A stretch of 64,000 bases of DNA. It comes from Bremerella cremea (lineage in GTDB: Bacteria > Planctomycetota > Planctomycetia > Pirellulales > Pirellulaceae). Location: contig NZ_QPEX01000010.1 of assembly GCF_003335505.1 (NCBI RefSeq), positions 372,001-436,000 on the forward strand, read 5' to 3'. This document shows, piece after piece, positions 47,363 to 56,659 of the stretch (positions are counted from its first letter, which is position 1; each line of letters starts with the position of its first letter). The position numbers and the translations under genes were made by a program. The notes under the pieces are model-generated. The model ran no database searches. It had not been told where the DNA came from and was given only the letters and a program-made list of their open reading frames with translations.

Positions 47363-48913
47363 ATGAAGCGCCCTCTGTCTGCCCTGCTCGTTGTATCAGC
47401 GTTCCTGCTGTTTTTTGTTGCGCCGATTTCGCTTTTCGCTGCCGACGACACGAAGCGGCCTGAGCGGAATATCGTGTTCTTCATCACCGACGACGAAAGC
47501 CCTACACTCGGCTGCTATGGCGATCCGATTGCGGTCACGCCCAACATCGACGCGATCGCCAAAGACGGCACCCTCTTCCGCAATGCGTTTGCGACAACGG
47601 CCAGTTGCAGTGCCAGCCGTAGCGTTGTACTTACCGGTTTGCACAATCACATGAACGGCCAATACGGGCACACGCATCACTTTCACAAGTTTTCGTCGTA
47701 CCACGATGTCGTTAGCCTGGCCTTACCGCTACTTTTGGAAAACGCTGGCTATCGGACAGCCCGGTGTGGCAAGTACCACGTTGCACCGGAAGCAGTCTTT
47801 CACTTTGAAGAGGTAATACCGGCTAACTCTCGTTCGACGGTTCAAATGGCGAACAATTGCGAGGACTTCATCAAGACGCAAGACGATCGTCCTTTCTTCC
47901 TTTACTTTGCCACCAGCGATCCGCATCGTGGTGGTGGCGTCGATAAGACTTCCGAACGAGAACTAAAGCCCGACCTGTTTGGCAACAAACCCAACAAGGG
48001 CGCCTACCCTGGCGTGAAGGAAGTGTTCTACGATCCGGCTAAGGTTCCGGTTCCGGAGTTTCTGCCCGATACCCCTGATACTCGTGAAGAACTGGCCCAA
48101 TACTACCAGGCCTGTTCGCGAGTCGATCAAGGGCTGGGCCGCTTGGTCGAGATTTTGAAAGAGGCTGGCGTATACGACAAGACGCTTATCGTTTTCACCG
48201 CCGATCACGGTATGGCGTTCTCGGGTGGTAAGACAACCGTTTACGAAGGAGGCCTGCGAGTTCCGTTTGTCGTCCGCGATCCGTATATCGAAAACCGGGG
48301 AGAAGAAAGCTACGCTTTGATTAGCCATGTCGACATCACCCCTTCACTACTCGACTTTGCCGGGGCCCTCGACAAGCAAGCCAACGCGCCGAAGAATCCG
48401 ATCAACGCCAATAAGTTTTGGAAAGAACGAGGCGAAGCGTTGCAAGAGAACCGCAGCGGCGGCAACAAGTTCGATCACTACCATGGCCACTCTTGGATTG
48501 ACCTATTGGGTGACCCGGAAGCGACAACGCACGATTCGATCTTTGCCTCGCACACCTTTCACGAGATCCAGATGTATTACCCCATGCGGGTCTATCGCGA
48601 CCAGCGTTTTAAATTGATCTGGAACATCGCCCACAAACTCGATTACCCGTTCGCTTCAGACCTTTGGGCGGCTTCCAGTTGGCAGGCCCAATACCAGCAA
48701 GGCGAGGATGCTTCGTACGGTAAAAAGACCGTCGGTGAATACATTCATCGCCCGAAGTTCGAGCTGTATAACATCGAGACCGACCCGCACGAAGAATTGA
48801 ACCTGGCGGAAGATCCCGCCTATGCGAAGGTGCTGGAAGAGTACAAGCAAAAGCTGAAAGCGAAGCAAAAGGAACTGGACGATCCTTGGATTATGAAGTG
48901 GGAATACGAGTAG
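47363..48913 (+). CDS. Type I sulfatase
   Basis: The 516-aa protein has a signal peptide (LSALLVVSAFLLFFVAPISLFA). The sulfatase signature is at C82 in SCSASRSV (C-x-A-x-R), the cysteine converted to formylglycine; N-terminal metal ligands are in FFITDDESPTLGCYGD, with a later DHG (FTADHGMAFSGG). Such enzymes desulfate polysaccharides and glycans; the marine lineage carries many. ATG 47363 is chosen because it begins the signal peptide; the frame opens at 47327. No clear operon link to its neighbours; a terminator follows. Confidence 0.93.
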   Translation: MKRPLSALLVVSAFLLFFVAPISLFAADDTKRPERNIVFFITDDESPTLGCYGDPIAVTPNIDAIAKDGTLFRNAFATTASCSASRSVVLTGLHNHMNGQYGHTHHFHKFSSYHDVVSLALPLLLENAGYRTARCGKYHVAPEAVFHFEEVIPANSRSTVQMANNCEDFIKTQDDRPFFLYFATSDPHRGGGVDKTSERELKPDLFGNKPNKGAYPGVKEVFYDPAKVPVPEFLPDTPDTREELAQYYQACSRVDQGLGRLVEILKEAGVYDKTLIVFTADHGMAFSGGKTTVYEGGLRVPFVVRDPYIENRGEESYALISHVDITPSLLDFAGALDKQANAPKNPINANKFWKERGEALQENRSGGNKFDHYHGHSWIDLLGDPEATTHDSIFASHTFHEIQMYYPMRVYRDQRFKLIWNIAHKLDYPFASDLWAASSWQAQYQQGEDASYGKKTVGEYIHRPKFELYNIETDPHEELNLAEDPAYAKVLEEYKQKLKAKQKELDDPWIMKWEYE

Positions 48914-48941
48914 TTCGTTTTCCGCCACAAACACGTTTACT

Positions 48942-48973
48942 AAGGCCACTTTCATCCCAAAGTGGCCTTTTTT
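48942..48973 (+). terminator. Terminator of the sulfatase gene
   Basis: Perfect 11-base arms (48942-48952, 48959-48969) with a 6-base loop, followed by a run of T. Confidence 0.92.
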
Positions 48974-49135
48974 ATGCGCTGCTGGTAAATGAACTCTCGC
49001 CAAACGATTCGTTTTCGGATACGCTTCCCGGGACATTTGCGCACATCGATATGCCAATTTTCGGCACGTGATTATTGGCGAATCGAGTATCTTAAAGCGG
49101 GCCCATCCCTTGAATACAACCTCAGGAATCACACT

Positions 49136-50071
49136 TTGAATACGCAGAAGTTAACTGGACTGATCGCCGCAACCTACACTCCTTTTCATGCGGACGGTTC
49201 CTTGGCTCTTTCCCAGATCGGACCGATGGTCGAGTACCTGCTCAATTCTGGGGTGCAAGGGCTTTATGTGTGTGGCAGCACCGGCGAAGGTATGTCTCTG
49301 ACGACCGCCGAACGCAAAGAGGTTGCCGCTGCCTACATGAACGCCGCCGACGGACGTGTGCCGGTGCTGGTTCAAGTGGGACATAACAGCCTGGAAGATG
49401 CCAAGTCGTTGGCAGCCCATGCGCAAGAAATCGGCGTGGCGGCCATCTCGGCGACCTGTCCTTCCTATTTCAAAATCGACAGCGCTGCGACGTTAGCCAC
49501 CAGCATGGCCCAAATCGCTGCTGCCGCACCTGAGCTTCCGTTTTATTACTATCACATTCCTTCGCTGACCGGCTCGTCGATCGATATCGCTCAGTTTATG
49601 CGAATGGCCGGCGATTCTATTCCGAACCTGGTTGGCTTGAAGTACACCGACACCAAGTTGTTCGAATTCCAAGAATGTCAGGCCATCGACGGTGGTCGGT
49701 ACGACATTGTGTGGGGGGCCGATGAAATGCTACTCGGCGCACTCGCGAGTGGGGCCCAGGCAGCGATTGGCAGCACGTACAATGTCGCCGCCCCGCTGTA
49801 TGCCAACCTGATCGCCGCCTTCGAAGCGAACGATCTCCCGTTGGCTCGCAAACTACAATTGCAATCGATTGAGTTCATTCGCATCATGGGACGCTTTCCG
49901 TTCCACAGTGCCACCAAAGAACTTCTCCGGGCGTTAGGGCACAACCTCGGAACGTGCCGTCTGCCGCAGCGTGGACTTACTCAGGACGAAACCAACGCCC
50001 TGCTCGACCAACTGAGTACATCCGCCTATTTTTCGCCTATCCTGGCCCAGACTGCTCGCGCAGAAGTTTAA
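49136..50071 (+). CDS. N-acetylneuraminate lyase, eukaryotic-type NPL branch
   Basis: The 311-aa protein is a DHDPS/NAL TIM barrel with GSTGEGMSLTTAERK, YYYHIPSLTG and K169 in GLKYTDTKLFEF, the Schiff-base lysine. The pattern HIPSLTG plus LKYTDT and IGSTYN is closest to animal-type N-acetylneuraminate pyruvate-lyases. It cleaves sialic acid to N-acetylmannosamine and pyruvate. The start is TTG 49136, with AGGAA 8 bases upstream; the frame extends to 48989 but those residues look non-coding. It heads the sialic-acid operon. Confidence 0.88.
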   Translation: MNTQKLTGLIAATYTPFHADGSLALSQIGPMVEYLLNSGVQGLYVCGSTGEGMSLTTAERKEVAAAYMNAADGRVPVLVQVGHNSLEDAKSLAAHAQEIGVAAISATCPSYFKIDSAATLATSMAQIAAAAPELPFYYYHIPSLTGSSIDIAQFMRMAGDSIPNLVGLKYTDTKLFEFQECQAIDGGRYDIVWGADEMLLGALASGAQAAIGSTYNVAAPLYANLIAAFEANDLPLARKLQLQSIEFIRIMGRFPFHSATKELLRALGHNLGTCRLPQRGLTQDETNALLDQLSTSAYFSPILAQTARAEV

Positions 50072-50216
50072 CTGCTGGTTCGTCTTCTGCTGCCGTAGCG
50101 AGGTATCGAGACAAACCCAAGGGTCAGGCATTTATTCAGCGCCGCCAGCGGACTTGTCTCGATAACCTGGTCGGTCGAAGACATCCCACCAGCAATTAAG
50201 CCTCTCCTCACTCATC

Positions 50217-52838
50217 ATGCCCGGAAAGCCCCTCATGCCCCACCGCTGTACTTTGTTGAAATCCGTTCTTGCTTCATTGCTTGTCTTGGTAGGACTGCTC
50301 CCCCAAGCCTTGCGAGCCGAGACCATACTCGACTGGCAACCGCTGCCAGATCTGCCAAATGATCTTGGGGTCGCTGGCCCTTTTGCTGGTATTCATCGCG
50401 ATGCGTTGATTGTCGCTGGCGGTGCAAACTTTCCCCGACCAGTCTGGGAATCGAGCAAGCAATGGACCGATACCATCGATGTCCTCGTTCGTACCAACGA
50501 CGCGTACCAGTGGAAGGATGGGGGCAAGCTTCCTCGCCCGCTCGCTTATGGGGCCAGCGTGACTACCCGGCATGGTGTTTTGTGCCTGGGTGGCTGCGAT
50601 GCCGAAAGGGTCTACGCCGATGCTTTCTTCCTGCAATGGAACGGCGAAAAGATCGAAACCGTTCCTTGCGCCCCCCTACCCCAGCCGATGGCCTACGGTC
50701 AGGCCGCCATGATCGGGCAAACGGTGTATGTCTTCGGGGGTCAAGCGGAGACCGGTTTGGCGAGCGCTACGAATCTATTGTGGTCGCTCGATTTATCCAC
50801 CAGCGCAGACTTTACCCAGCTAGAGTGGAAGACCCTCGCTCCACTACCAGGGCTAACACGATCGTTTAACTTAGTCGCGCAGCAGCATGACGGGTTTAAC
50901 GATTCGATCTACGTGATCGGCGGTCGGCGCGAGGAAAACGGCCAGACACAATTTCTTTCCGATGTATGGCAATACGTCCCGAAGACGAACACCTGGAAAC
51001 AACGCGCATCCGCGCCTCGGGTTATCATGGCGGGCGAAGCAATCGGCATTGGGCAAAGCCATATCTTTGTGCTGGGCAGCGCCGATGAAAGCAACTTTGA
51101 CCAAGTCGATCAGCTAAAAGACAACCACCCCGGCTTTCCTCGTCAGGCCTTCGCCTACCACACGATTACCGATACGTGGATCGAAGCAGGCGAGACTCCG
51201 GAAAACCTGGTTACGACCACCGCCGTTCGCTGGGGAGATAGCATCATCCTGCCCAGTGGCGAAGTCCGCCCGCGTGTGCGTTCGCCCCATATCTGGAAAG
51301 TGTCACCTACCATTTCCGACAAAAGCTTCGGCCTGCTGAACTATTTCGTTCTGTTTGGCTATTTACTGGCGATGGTCGGCGTCGGCGTTTACTTTTCGCG
51401 TAAGAATAAAAACACCGACGATTACTTTCGCGGCGGCAAACAAATTCCTTGGTGGGCGGCTGGCTGCAGTATTTTTGCCACCATGCTCAGTTCGTTGACC
51501 TTTATGGGGTTTCCCTCGAAAGCGTTCGCTCAAGACTGGGTTTATGCGGTGGGCAACTTCACCATCCCGATTGTTGCGTTCCTGGCGGTCTATGTGGCGA
51601 TGCCGTTCTATCGACGCATCGATGCGACCAGCGCTTATCAATACCTGGAGATGCGATTTGGCCGTGCTGCCCGAGTATTCGCCAGCGGCAGTTTTGTCTT
51701 GTTCCATCTCTTTCGGATGGCGATTGTCATGTCGCTAACTGCGTTAGCCCTAGCCGTGGCAACTCCCTTAACCCCCGCTCAATCGGTTTTACTGATGGGA
51801 GTGCTCAGCATTGCCTATTGCACGATGGGGGGTATCGAAGCGGTTATCTGGACCGATACGATTCAATCGTTTGTGTTGTTGGGAGGTTCGCTGTTGGCAG
51901 TTGGCTTATTGCTTTCTGGCGTCGATGGTGGCCTGTCTGGCTTCTGGAACGTTGCCACCGCCTCGCATAAATTCAATCTGGCCAACATGCACTGGGATAT
52001 CACCAATGCCCAGGTCGCGTTGTGGGTGGTTGTGGTGGGTGGCGTCGCGCAGAACATTTCGTCTTACACCGCCGATCAAGCGGTCGTTCAGCGTTATGTG
52101 ACCACCCCCACCTCGGAAGAAGCGGCCAAATCAATTTGGATCAGCGCACTGCTGACCATCCCGGCTACGCTGATCTTCTTTACCATCGGGACCTCGCTGT
52201 TCGCTTATTACCACAGCAACCCTGGCAAGCTTGACGCGATGGCCACCACCGACCAGATCTTTCCACTTTTCATCGCGCGCGAAATTCCGATTGGTCTGGC
52301 CGGGCTGATCGTCGCTGGCGTGTTTGCTGCCGCGCAATCAACGGTTTCAACCAGCATGAATTCGTCCGCGACAGCAATCATTGTCGACTTCCTGCGACCG
52401 ATCAATCTTTGCACGACCGAAAAAAGTTACCTCACGGCCGCCCAGCTTTCCACCTTTGCCGTAGGCACGATCGGCACGCTGCTGGGACTTTTGTTTGTCG
52501 ACCCCAGTATTCGCTCGCTCTTCGATGCTTTCATCGTGATTCTCGGGATCTTCATGGGAATTCTTGGTGGGCTTTTTCTGCTGGGGGCCTTCACGCGGAA
52601 GACCAATCAGTTCGGAGCAATGACCGGCGCCCTGGTCGGCTCTGCCGTGATGCTGGCGTTGTGGAAGTATTCCAAGATCAACAGCTATTTTTATCCCGCC
52701 GCGGGGCTTTCGGTTTGTTTCGTTACCGGCTATCTGACCAGTTGGTTTCTGGGAACAGCCCCTCAACATTTGTCAGGGCTAACCGTGTACGACTTGCCTG
52801 CCGAAGATAAGCCGCAACTGGTCAAGGAAACGGCATGA
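50217..52838 (+). CDS. Fusion of NanM-like kelch mutarotase and sodium:solute symporter
   Basis: The 873-aa protein starts with a signal-like segment (TLLKSVLASLLVLVGLLPQAL, start 50217 or 50235). Residues about 30-365 form kelch repeats of the N-acetylneuraminate epimerase type (GVLCLGGCDAERVYADAF, QTVYVFGGQAETG, SIYVIGGRREENG). From about 373 a full SSS transporter follows (LLAMVGVGVYFSRKNKNTDDYFRGG, 13 or so membrane helices, Na2-site-like STSMNSSATAIIVDF). It should anomerise and import sialic acid with sodium. The kelch part faces outside if the SSS N-terminus is external. The stop overlaps the AGE gene by ATGA. Confidence 0.93.
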   Translation: MPGKPLMPHRCTLLKSVLASLLVLVGLLPQALRAETILDWQPLPDLPNDLGVAGPFAGIHRDALIVAGGANFPRPVWESSKQWTDTIDVLVRTNDAYQWKDGGKLPRPLAYGASVTTRHGVLCLGGCDAERVYADAFFLQWNGEKIETVPCAPLPQPMAYGQAAMIGQTVYVFGGQAETGLASATNLLWSLDLSTSADFTQLEWKTLAPLPGLTRSFNLVAQQHDGFNDSIYVIGGRREENGQTQFLSDVWQYVPKTNTWKQRASAPRVIMAGEAIGIGQSHIFVLGSADESNFDQVDQLKDNHPGFPRQAFAYHTITDTWIEAGETPENLVTTTAVRWGDSIILPSGEVRPRVRSPHIWKVSPTISDKSFGLLNYFVLFGYLLAMVGVGVYFSRKNKNTDDYFRGGKQIPWWAAGCSIFATMLSSLTFMGFPSKAFAQDWVYAVGNFTIPIVAFLAVYVAMPFYRRIDATSAYQYLEMRFGRAARVFASGSFVLFHLFRMAIVMSLTALALAVATPLTPAQSVLLMGVLSIAYCTMGGIEAVIWTDTIQSFVLLGGSLLAVGLLLSGVDGGLSGFWNVATASHKFNLANMHWDITNAQVALWVVVVGGVAQNISSYTADQAVVQRYVTTPTSEEAAKSIWISALLTIPATLIFFTIGTSLFAYYHSNPGKLDAMATTDQIFPLFIAREIPIGLAGLIVAGVFAAAQSTVSTSMNSSATAIIVDFLRPINLCTTEKSYLTAAQLSTFAVGTIGTLLGLLFVDPSIRSLFDAFIVILGIFMGILGGLFLLGAFTRKTNQFGAMTGALVGSAVMLALWKYSKINSYFYPAAGLSVCFVTGYLTSWFLGTAPQHLSGLTVYDLPAEDKPQLVKETA

Positions 52839-54001
52839 ACGAAGCGCGGCGAAGCGAGTTGCTGGCCACATATCGCGATGGTCTTTTGCACGACACGCTA
52901 CCGTTTTGGCTATCGCATGGAGTCGACCACCAACATGGGGGCATCATCACGTCGCTAAATCGCGACGGCTCGATCATCGACACCGACAAAGGAGTTTGGC
53001 AACAAGGTCGCTTCGCCTGGCTACTGGGTGAACTTTATAACCAAGTCGAGCAGCGTCCCGAATGGCTCGACATGGCTCGTCACACCATCATATTCCTCAA
53101 CCAGCACGGCTTCGATCCGAGCGACGGGCGAATGTGGTTTCATCTGACCCGCGAAGGTCAGCCGATTCGCAAGCGACGCTATGCATTCTCGGAAGCGTTC
53201 GCTGCGATTGCCATGGGGGAACTCGCCCAGGCCACCGGTAGCGAGCAACTTGCCAAGCAGGCTCAAGCGTTGTTCCTCCGGTTTGTGAGGCACAACCCAA
53301 TGCCGAAGTTCACCGACGTTCGCCCGACGCGCGGCATTGGTGTGCCGATGATTACGATCAACGCTGCCCAACAATTACGTGACTCGATTGAGTTGCCAGA
53401 AGCGAACGACTTTATCGACCACAGTATCGATGCGATCCGCCGTTACCATGTTCATGAAGATATCGCTTGCGTGATGGAAACAGTCGGTCCGGCAGGAGAG
53501 CGGCTCGATCATTTCGACGGGCGAACCTTGAACCCGGGACATGCAATCGAAGGGGCATGGTTCATCATGTGGGAAGGGCAATATCGTCAAGACGCCGAGT
53601 TGATTGCCCTTGGTTGCCGCATGCTCGATTGGATGTGGCAACGAGGTTGGGACCAGCAGTATGGAGGCATGCTTTACTTCGTGGATGTCGCTGGCCTGCC
53701 GGTGCAGGAGTATTGGCACGACATGAAATTTTGGTGGCCGCAAAACGAAACCATCATCGCTACACTGCTGGCTCATGCCGTAACCGGCGAAGCAAAGTAC
53801 GAGACATGGCACCAACAAGCGCACGAGTGGGCTTATCAGCACTTTGCCGATAGCACGCATGGAGAATGGTTCGGCTATTTGCACCGCGATGGTAGTCATA
53901 GCACTTCCTTGAAAGGCAATCTCTGGAAAGGGCCTTTCCATCTTCCTCGCATGCAGTTGACCTGCTGGAAAATTCTTGAAACACTCGTCCCCTCCTCTTG
54001 A
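52835..54001 (+). CDS. N-acylglucosamine 2-epimerase (AGE family)
   Basis: The 388-aa protein has the alpha/alpha barrel of the AGE family (FWLSHGVDHQHGGI, DKGVWQQGRFAWLLGELY, LNPGHAIEGAWFIMWEG, KFWWPQNETIIATL, GNLWKGPFHLPR), with the conserved Arg and His clusters. It converts N-acetylmannosamine to N-acetylglucosamine, the step after the lyase. It starts four bases before the transporter stop (ATGA). No NanK kinase is seen, fitting the AGE-based Bacteroides-like route. Confidence 0.93.
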   Translation: MNEARRSELLATYRDGLLHDTLPFWLSHGVDHQHGGIITSLNRDGSIIDTDKGVWQQGRFAWLLGELYNQVEQRPEWLDMARHTIIFLNQHGFDPSDGRMWFHLTREGQPIRKRRYAFSEAFAAIAMGELAQATGSEQLAKQAQALFLRFVRHNPMPKFTDVRPTRGIGVPMITINAAQQLRDSIELPEANDFIDHSIDAIRRYHVHEDIACVMETVGPAGERLDHFDGRTLNPGHAIEGAWFIMWEGQYRQDAELIALGCRMLDWMWQRGWDQQYGGMLYFVDVAGLPVQEYWHDMKFWWPQNETIIATLLAHAVTGEAKYETWHQQAHEWAYQHFADSTHGEWFGYLHRDGSHSTSLKGNLWKGPFHLPRMQLTCWKILETLVPSS

Positions 54002-54195
54002 GAAGGCGAGCAAGAGGTAAACTTGTCGGCTACGGCTCGATCGCCTACCCTGAACTTATTGATGTCTGCGCAGGTAGTCCGCCATGGCAACGGACCGATT
54101 TGCCACGAATTCGAGGCTTCCGTTGGTCGCCCCTATTGGATTGATGGCGCAGACCTCAATAGTTTCTCTGAACTAATCTTCGCTAGGATTCCCCC

Positions 54196-55353
54196 TTGGC
54201 TGAACTTCCCTATCGCGTTGCTCTGGTCATCGTTCCCAGTTCGGACAACCAGGTTCGGATGATCCGTGGCGTGCTGCAATACGCGGCGGAAACCAGCCGA
54301 ATTCAAATTATCAAGCAAGCTGCGATTCCGTACGTGCCTTGGGAACAACTCACCGAAGTCCAGCCCGATGGCATCATCGCGTTCGCGGAAACGCAAGCGC
54401 GTATCGACTTTCTCCGCGAGCTCAACATTCCGTTTGTTAATGTGACCATGCACATCGAGCCCACCCCCGATGTTGCCGTGGTCCATTCCGACAATTTGGA
54501 AATCGGGCGCCGTCTGGCCGATCACTTGCAAAGTCTGGGGTTAAAGCATTTCGCGTTTGTGGGGCACTTCGATTGGTGCCATAATCGCCTGCGCCGCGAT
54601 GGTTTTCTACAACAACTCGCGGACATGGGGCACACAGCGCATGTTGTGGAGGTCGCCTTCGAATCGGACCGTTCTGGCGACTTCACCCATCGCCGCGTCG
54701 ACCAAACCCACCTTCAACAGCAGATTGCTAAATTGCCTGAACCTTGTGGCATTGCGACCTGTCACGACGAGTTCGCTTACGAGGTCGTCGAGTGCTGTAA
54801 GAACCTGCGGAAGAGTGTTCCTTTCAGCATGTCGGTGGTAGGTGTGAACAACTACCGCTTGATCTGCGACACGACCATGCCCCCCTTGTCGAGCATTTCA
54901 CAAAACTCGGAACGCATCGGTTACTTGGCGGCGGAAACTTTGGTGCGACAGATTGAAAACGAGTCTCCGCCTTCCGATCCGGTTTTGGTTTCCCCAGGAC
55001 AAATGATCGTGCGTCGTTCGTCCGAGTTTCTAGCTTTAGACGATCCCGAGGTGACCTCCGCCATCGAATTCATCCGTAGCCATTGCAGTCGCCCGATCAC
55101 GGTCACCGACATCGTCGACAACGCAACAATGGGCCGAAAGTCGCTAGAAAAACGTTTCAAATCTGTGGTTGGCCACTCTATCGCCCAAGAGATCCGCCTT
55201 TCTCGCATGCGACATGCGCAGCACCTTTTGACCAGTACCACGCTGAGCATCATCGACGTTGCCGTTCGCAGTGGTTTCGATAGTACCAGCGGTTTCATTC
55301 GCGCTTTCCGCGAACACTCAGGCGTTACTCCAGCGGAGTATCGAAGCGGCTAA
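54196..55353 (+). CDS. XylR-like AraC regulator, probable sialic-acid operon regulator
   Basis: The 385-aa protein has a LacI/PBP1-like sensor (VALVIVPSSDNQVRMIRGVL, GVNNYRLICDTTMPPLSSIS) and a C-terminal AraC domain (VTDIVDNATMGRKSLEKRF, IIDVAVRSGFDSTSGFIRAF). The start is TTG 54196, with AGGA 7 bases upstream. It is a paralog of the 29584-30744 regulator. It lies 194 bases after the AGE gene on the same strand, so it likely controls the sialic-acid genes. GTCTGCGC (54064-54071) and GCGCAGAC (54147-54154) form a wide inverted repeat in its leader. Confidence 0.85.
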   Translation: MAELPYRVALVIVPSSDNQVRMIRGVLQYAAETSRIQIIKQAAIPYVPWEQLTEVQPDGIIAFAETQARIDFLRELNIPFVNVTMHIEPTPDVAVVHSDNLEIGRRLADHLQSLGLKHFAFVGHFDWCHNRLRRDGFLQQLADMGHTAHVVEVAFESDRSGDFTHRRVDQTHLQQQIAKLPEPCGIATCHDEFAYEVVECCKNLRKSVPFSMSVVGVNNYRLICDTTMPPLSSISQNSERIGYLAAETLVRQIENESPPSDPVLVSPGQMIVRRSSEFLALDDPEVTSAIEFIRSHCSRPITVTDIVDNATMGRKSLEKRFKSVVGHSIAQEIRLSRMRHAQHLLTSTTLSIIDVAVRSGFDSTSGFIRAFREHSGVTPAEYRSG

Positions 55354-55483
55354 GAATGTTAAATTCTGCGAACATAAGCCGAAAGTCTTCTGTTTCGGTA
55401 TTCCAACAAGCAGTGGTTGGCCTATAACAGATACTTTCCGCACTAGGTTTCCCTCCAACTCCACCACTCCTCGGAAAGCTTTC

Positions 55484-56545
55484 ATGTCTTCGCTCAACCG
55501 TCGCCAATTGCTGCAAACCGGTCTCGCCTTGCCGGTTTTGTCGTCCCTTTCTACTTGGGCACCAACTCGCAGCTTGGCTGCCGAATCGGATGCCGAGAAG
55601 AAACCCGGCGCACCGCCGTTGAACGAAAAAGGAAGCTTCACTCTCGCGGTTTTGCCAGACACGCAAGTTTACTGCCAAAACAATCCGGAAGGTTTTTACG
55701 CTCAAACCCAGTGGTTGGTCGAAAACAAAGAGGCCCGCAACATCGCAGCCGTGCTGCACTTGGGCGACATCACCAACCGTAACACGCCCGAGCAATGGGA
55801 TGTGGCGGTCAAAGCGATGTCGCAGTTGGATGGCCATATTCCTTACTTTATGGTCCCTGGTAATCACGACTATAGCGCCGGTGGTACCGCCAAGGATCGG
55901 ACGACCCATCTGAACGATTACTTCCCGCTGGCAAAATTCAAAGATCAACCAACCTTCGGTGGTACCTACGATCAAGAATCCGAGCGGATGGAGAACACCT
56001 ATCACCTGTTCTCAGCCGGCGGTCGCGATTTCGTAGTGATTGGGCTCGAGTTTGGTCCCCGGGCTGATGTCGTTCGCTGGGCGAATGAGATCGCCGAGAA
56101 GTATTCTGACCGCGAGGCGATTCTCATCACCCATGCTTACATCTACTACGACGAAACGCGTTACGATTGGAAGAAGTACGGCACCAAGCAGCACTGGAAT
56201 CCGCATTCGTACGGCGTGGCCAAAGCAACCGGCGACGACGTCATGGATGGCGAAGAGTTGTGGAACAACTTGGTCGGCAAGCACGAGAACTTCATTTTCA
56301 CGCTCAACGGGCACGTTCTTAACGACGGCTTGGGGCGAGTTACCAGCACCACGCCAGGCGGACGCGACGTCCACCAAATGTTGGTCAACTTCCAGATGAA
56401 GCCCCACGGAGGAGATGGCTGGATGCGCTTAATCGAGTTCACCAGCGACAATAAGGCGCACATCTCCGACTATTCCCCTACGCTCGACCTGACAAATACC
56501 TCTTCTCAGAATCAGTTTGTGCTCGATCTGGCCAAGGTCGGTTAA
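55484..56545 (+). CDS. Calcineurin-like metallophosphoesterase with Tat-like signal
   Basis: The 353-aa protein begins with a twin-arginine-like signal (SSLNRRQLLQTGLALPVLSS). The phosphoesterase ligands are D in LAVLPDTQVY, D in HLGDITN, N-H in VPGNHDYS, H in LITHAYIYY and GH in LNGHVLND. It probably acts on a phosphoester in the periplasm. ATG 55484 is chosen because it starts the signal; the upstream open frame to 55259 belongs to other sequence. Its neighbours do not show an operon link. Confidence 0.9.
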   Translation: MSSLNRRQLLQTGLALPVLSSLSTWAPTRSLAAESDAEKKPGAPPLNEKGSFTLAVLPDTQVYCQNNPEGFYAQTQWLVENKEARNIAAVLHLGDITNRNTPEQWDVAVKAMSQLDGHIPYFMVPGNHDYSAGGTAKDRTTHLNDYFPLAKFKDQPTFGGTYDQESERMENTYHLFSAGGRDFVVIGLEFGPRADVVRWANEIAEKYSDREAILITHAYIYYDETRYDWKKYGTKQHWNPHSYGVAKATGDDVMDGEELWNNLVGKHENFIFTLNGHVLNDGLGRVTSTTPGGRDVHQMLVNFQMKPHGGDGWMRLIEFTSDNKAHISDYSPTLDLTNTSSQNQFVLDLAKVG

Positions 56546-56659
56546 AGCACGGTCCTGGTGTTCTCTTCGTCCGGGCGTTATCAATAGAAATAAGGTGCCG
56601 CGTGCTTCGGAAGGCGCGCGGCGAGGGAAACGTTCGTAGCGGAAGAAGCCAAATTCGAG

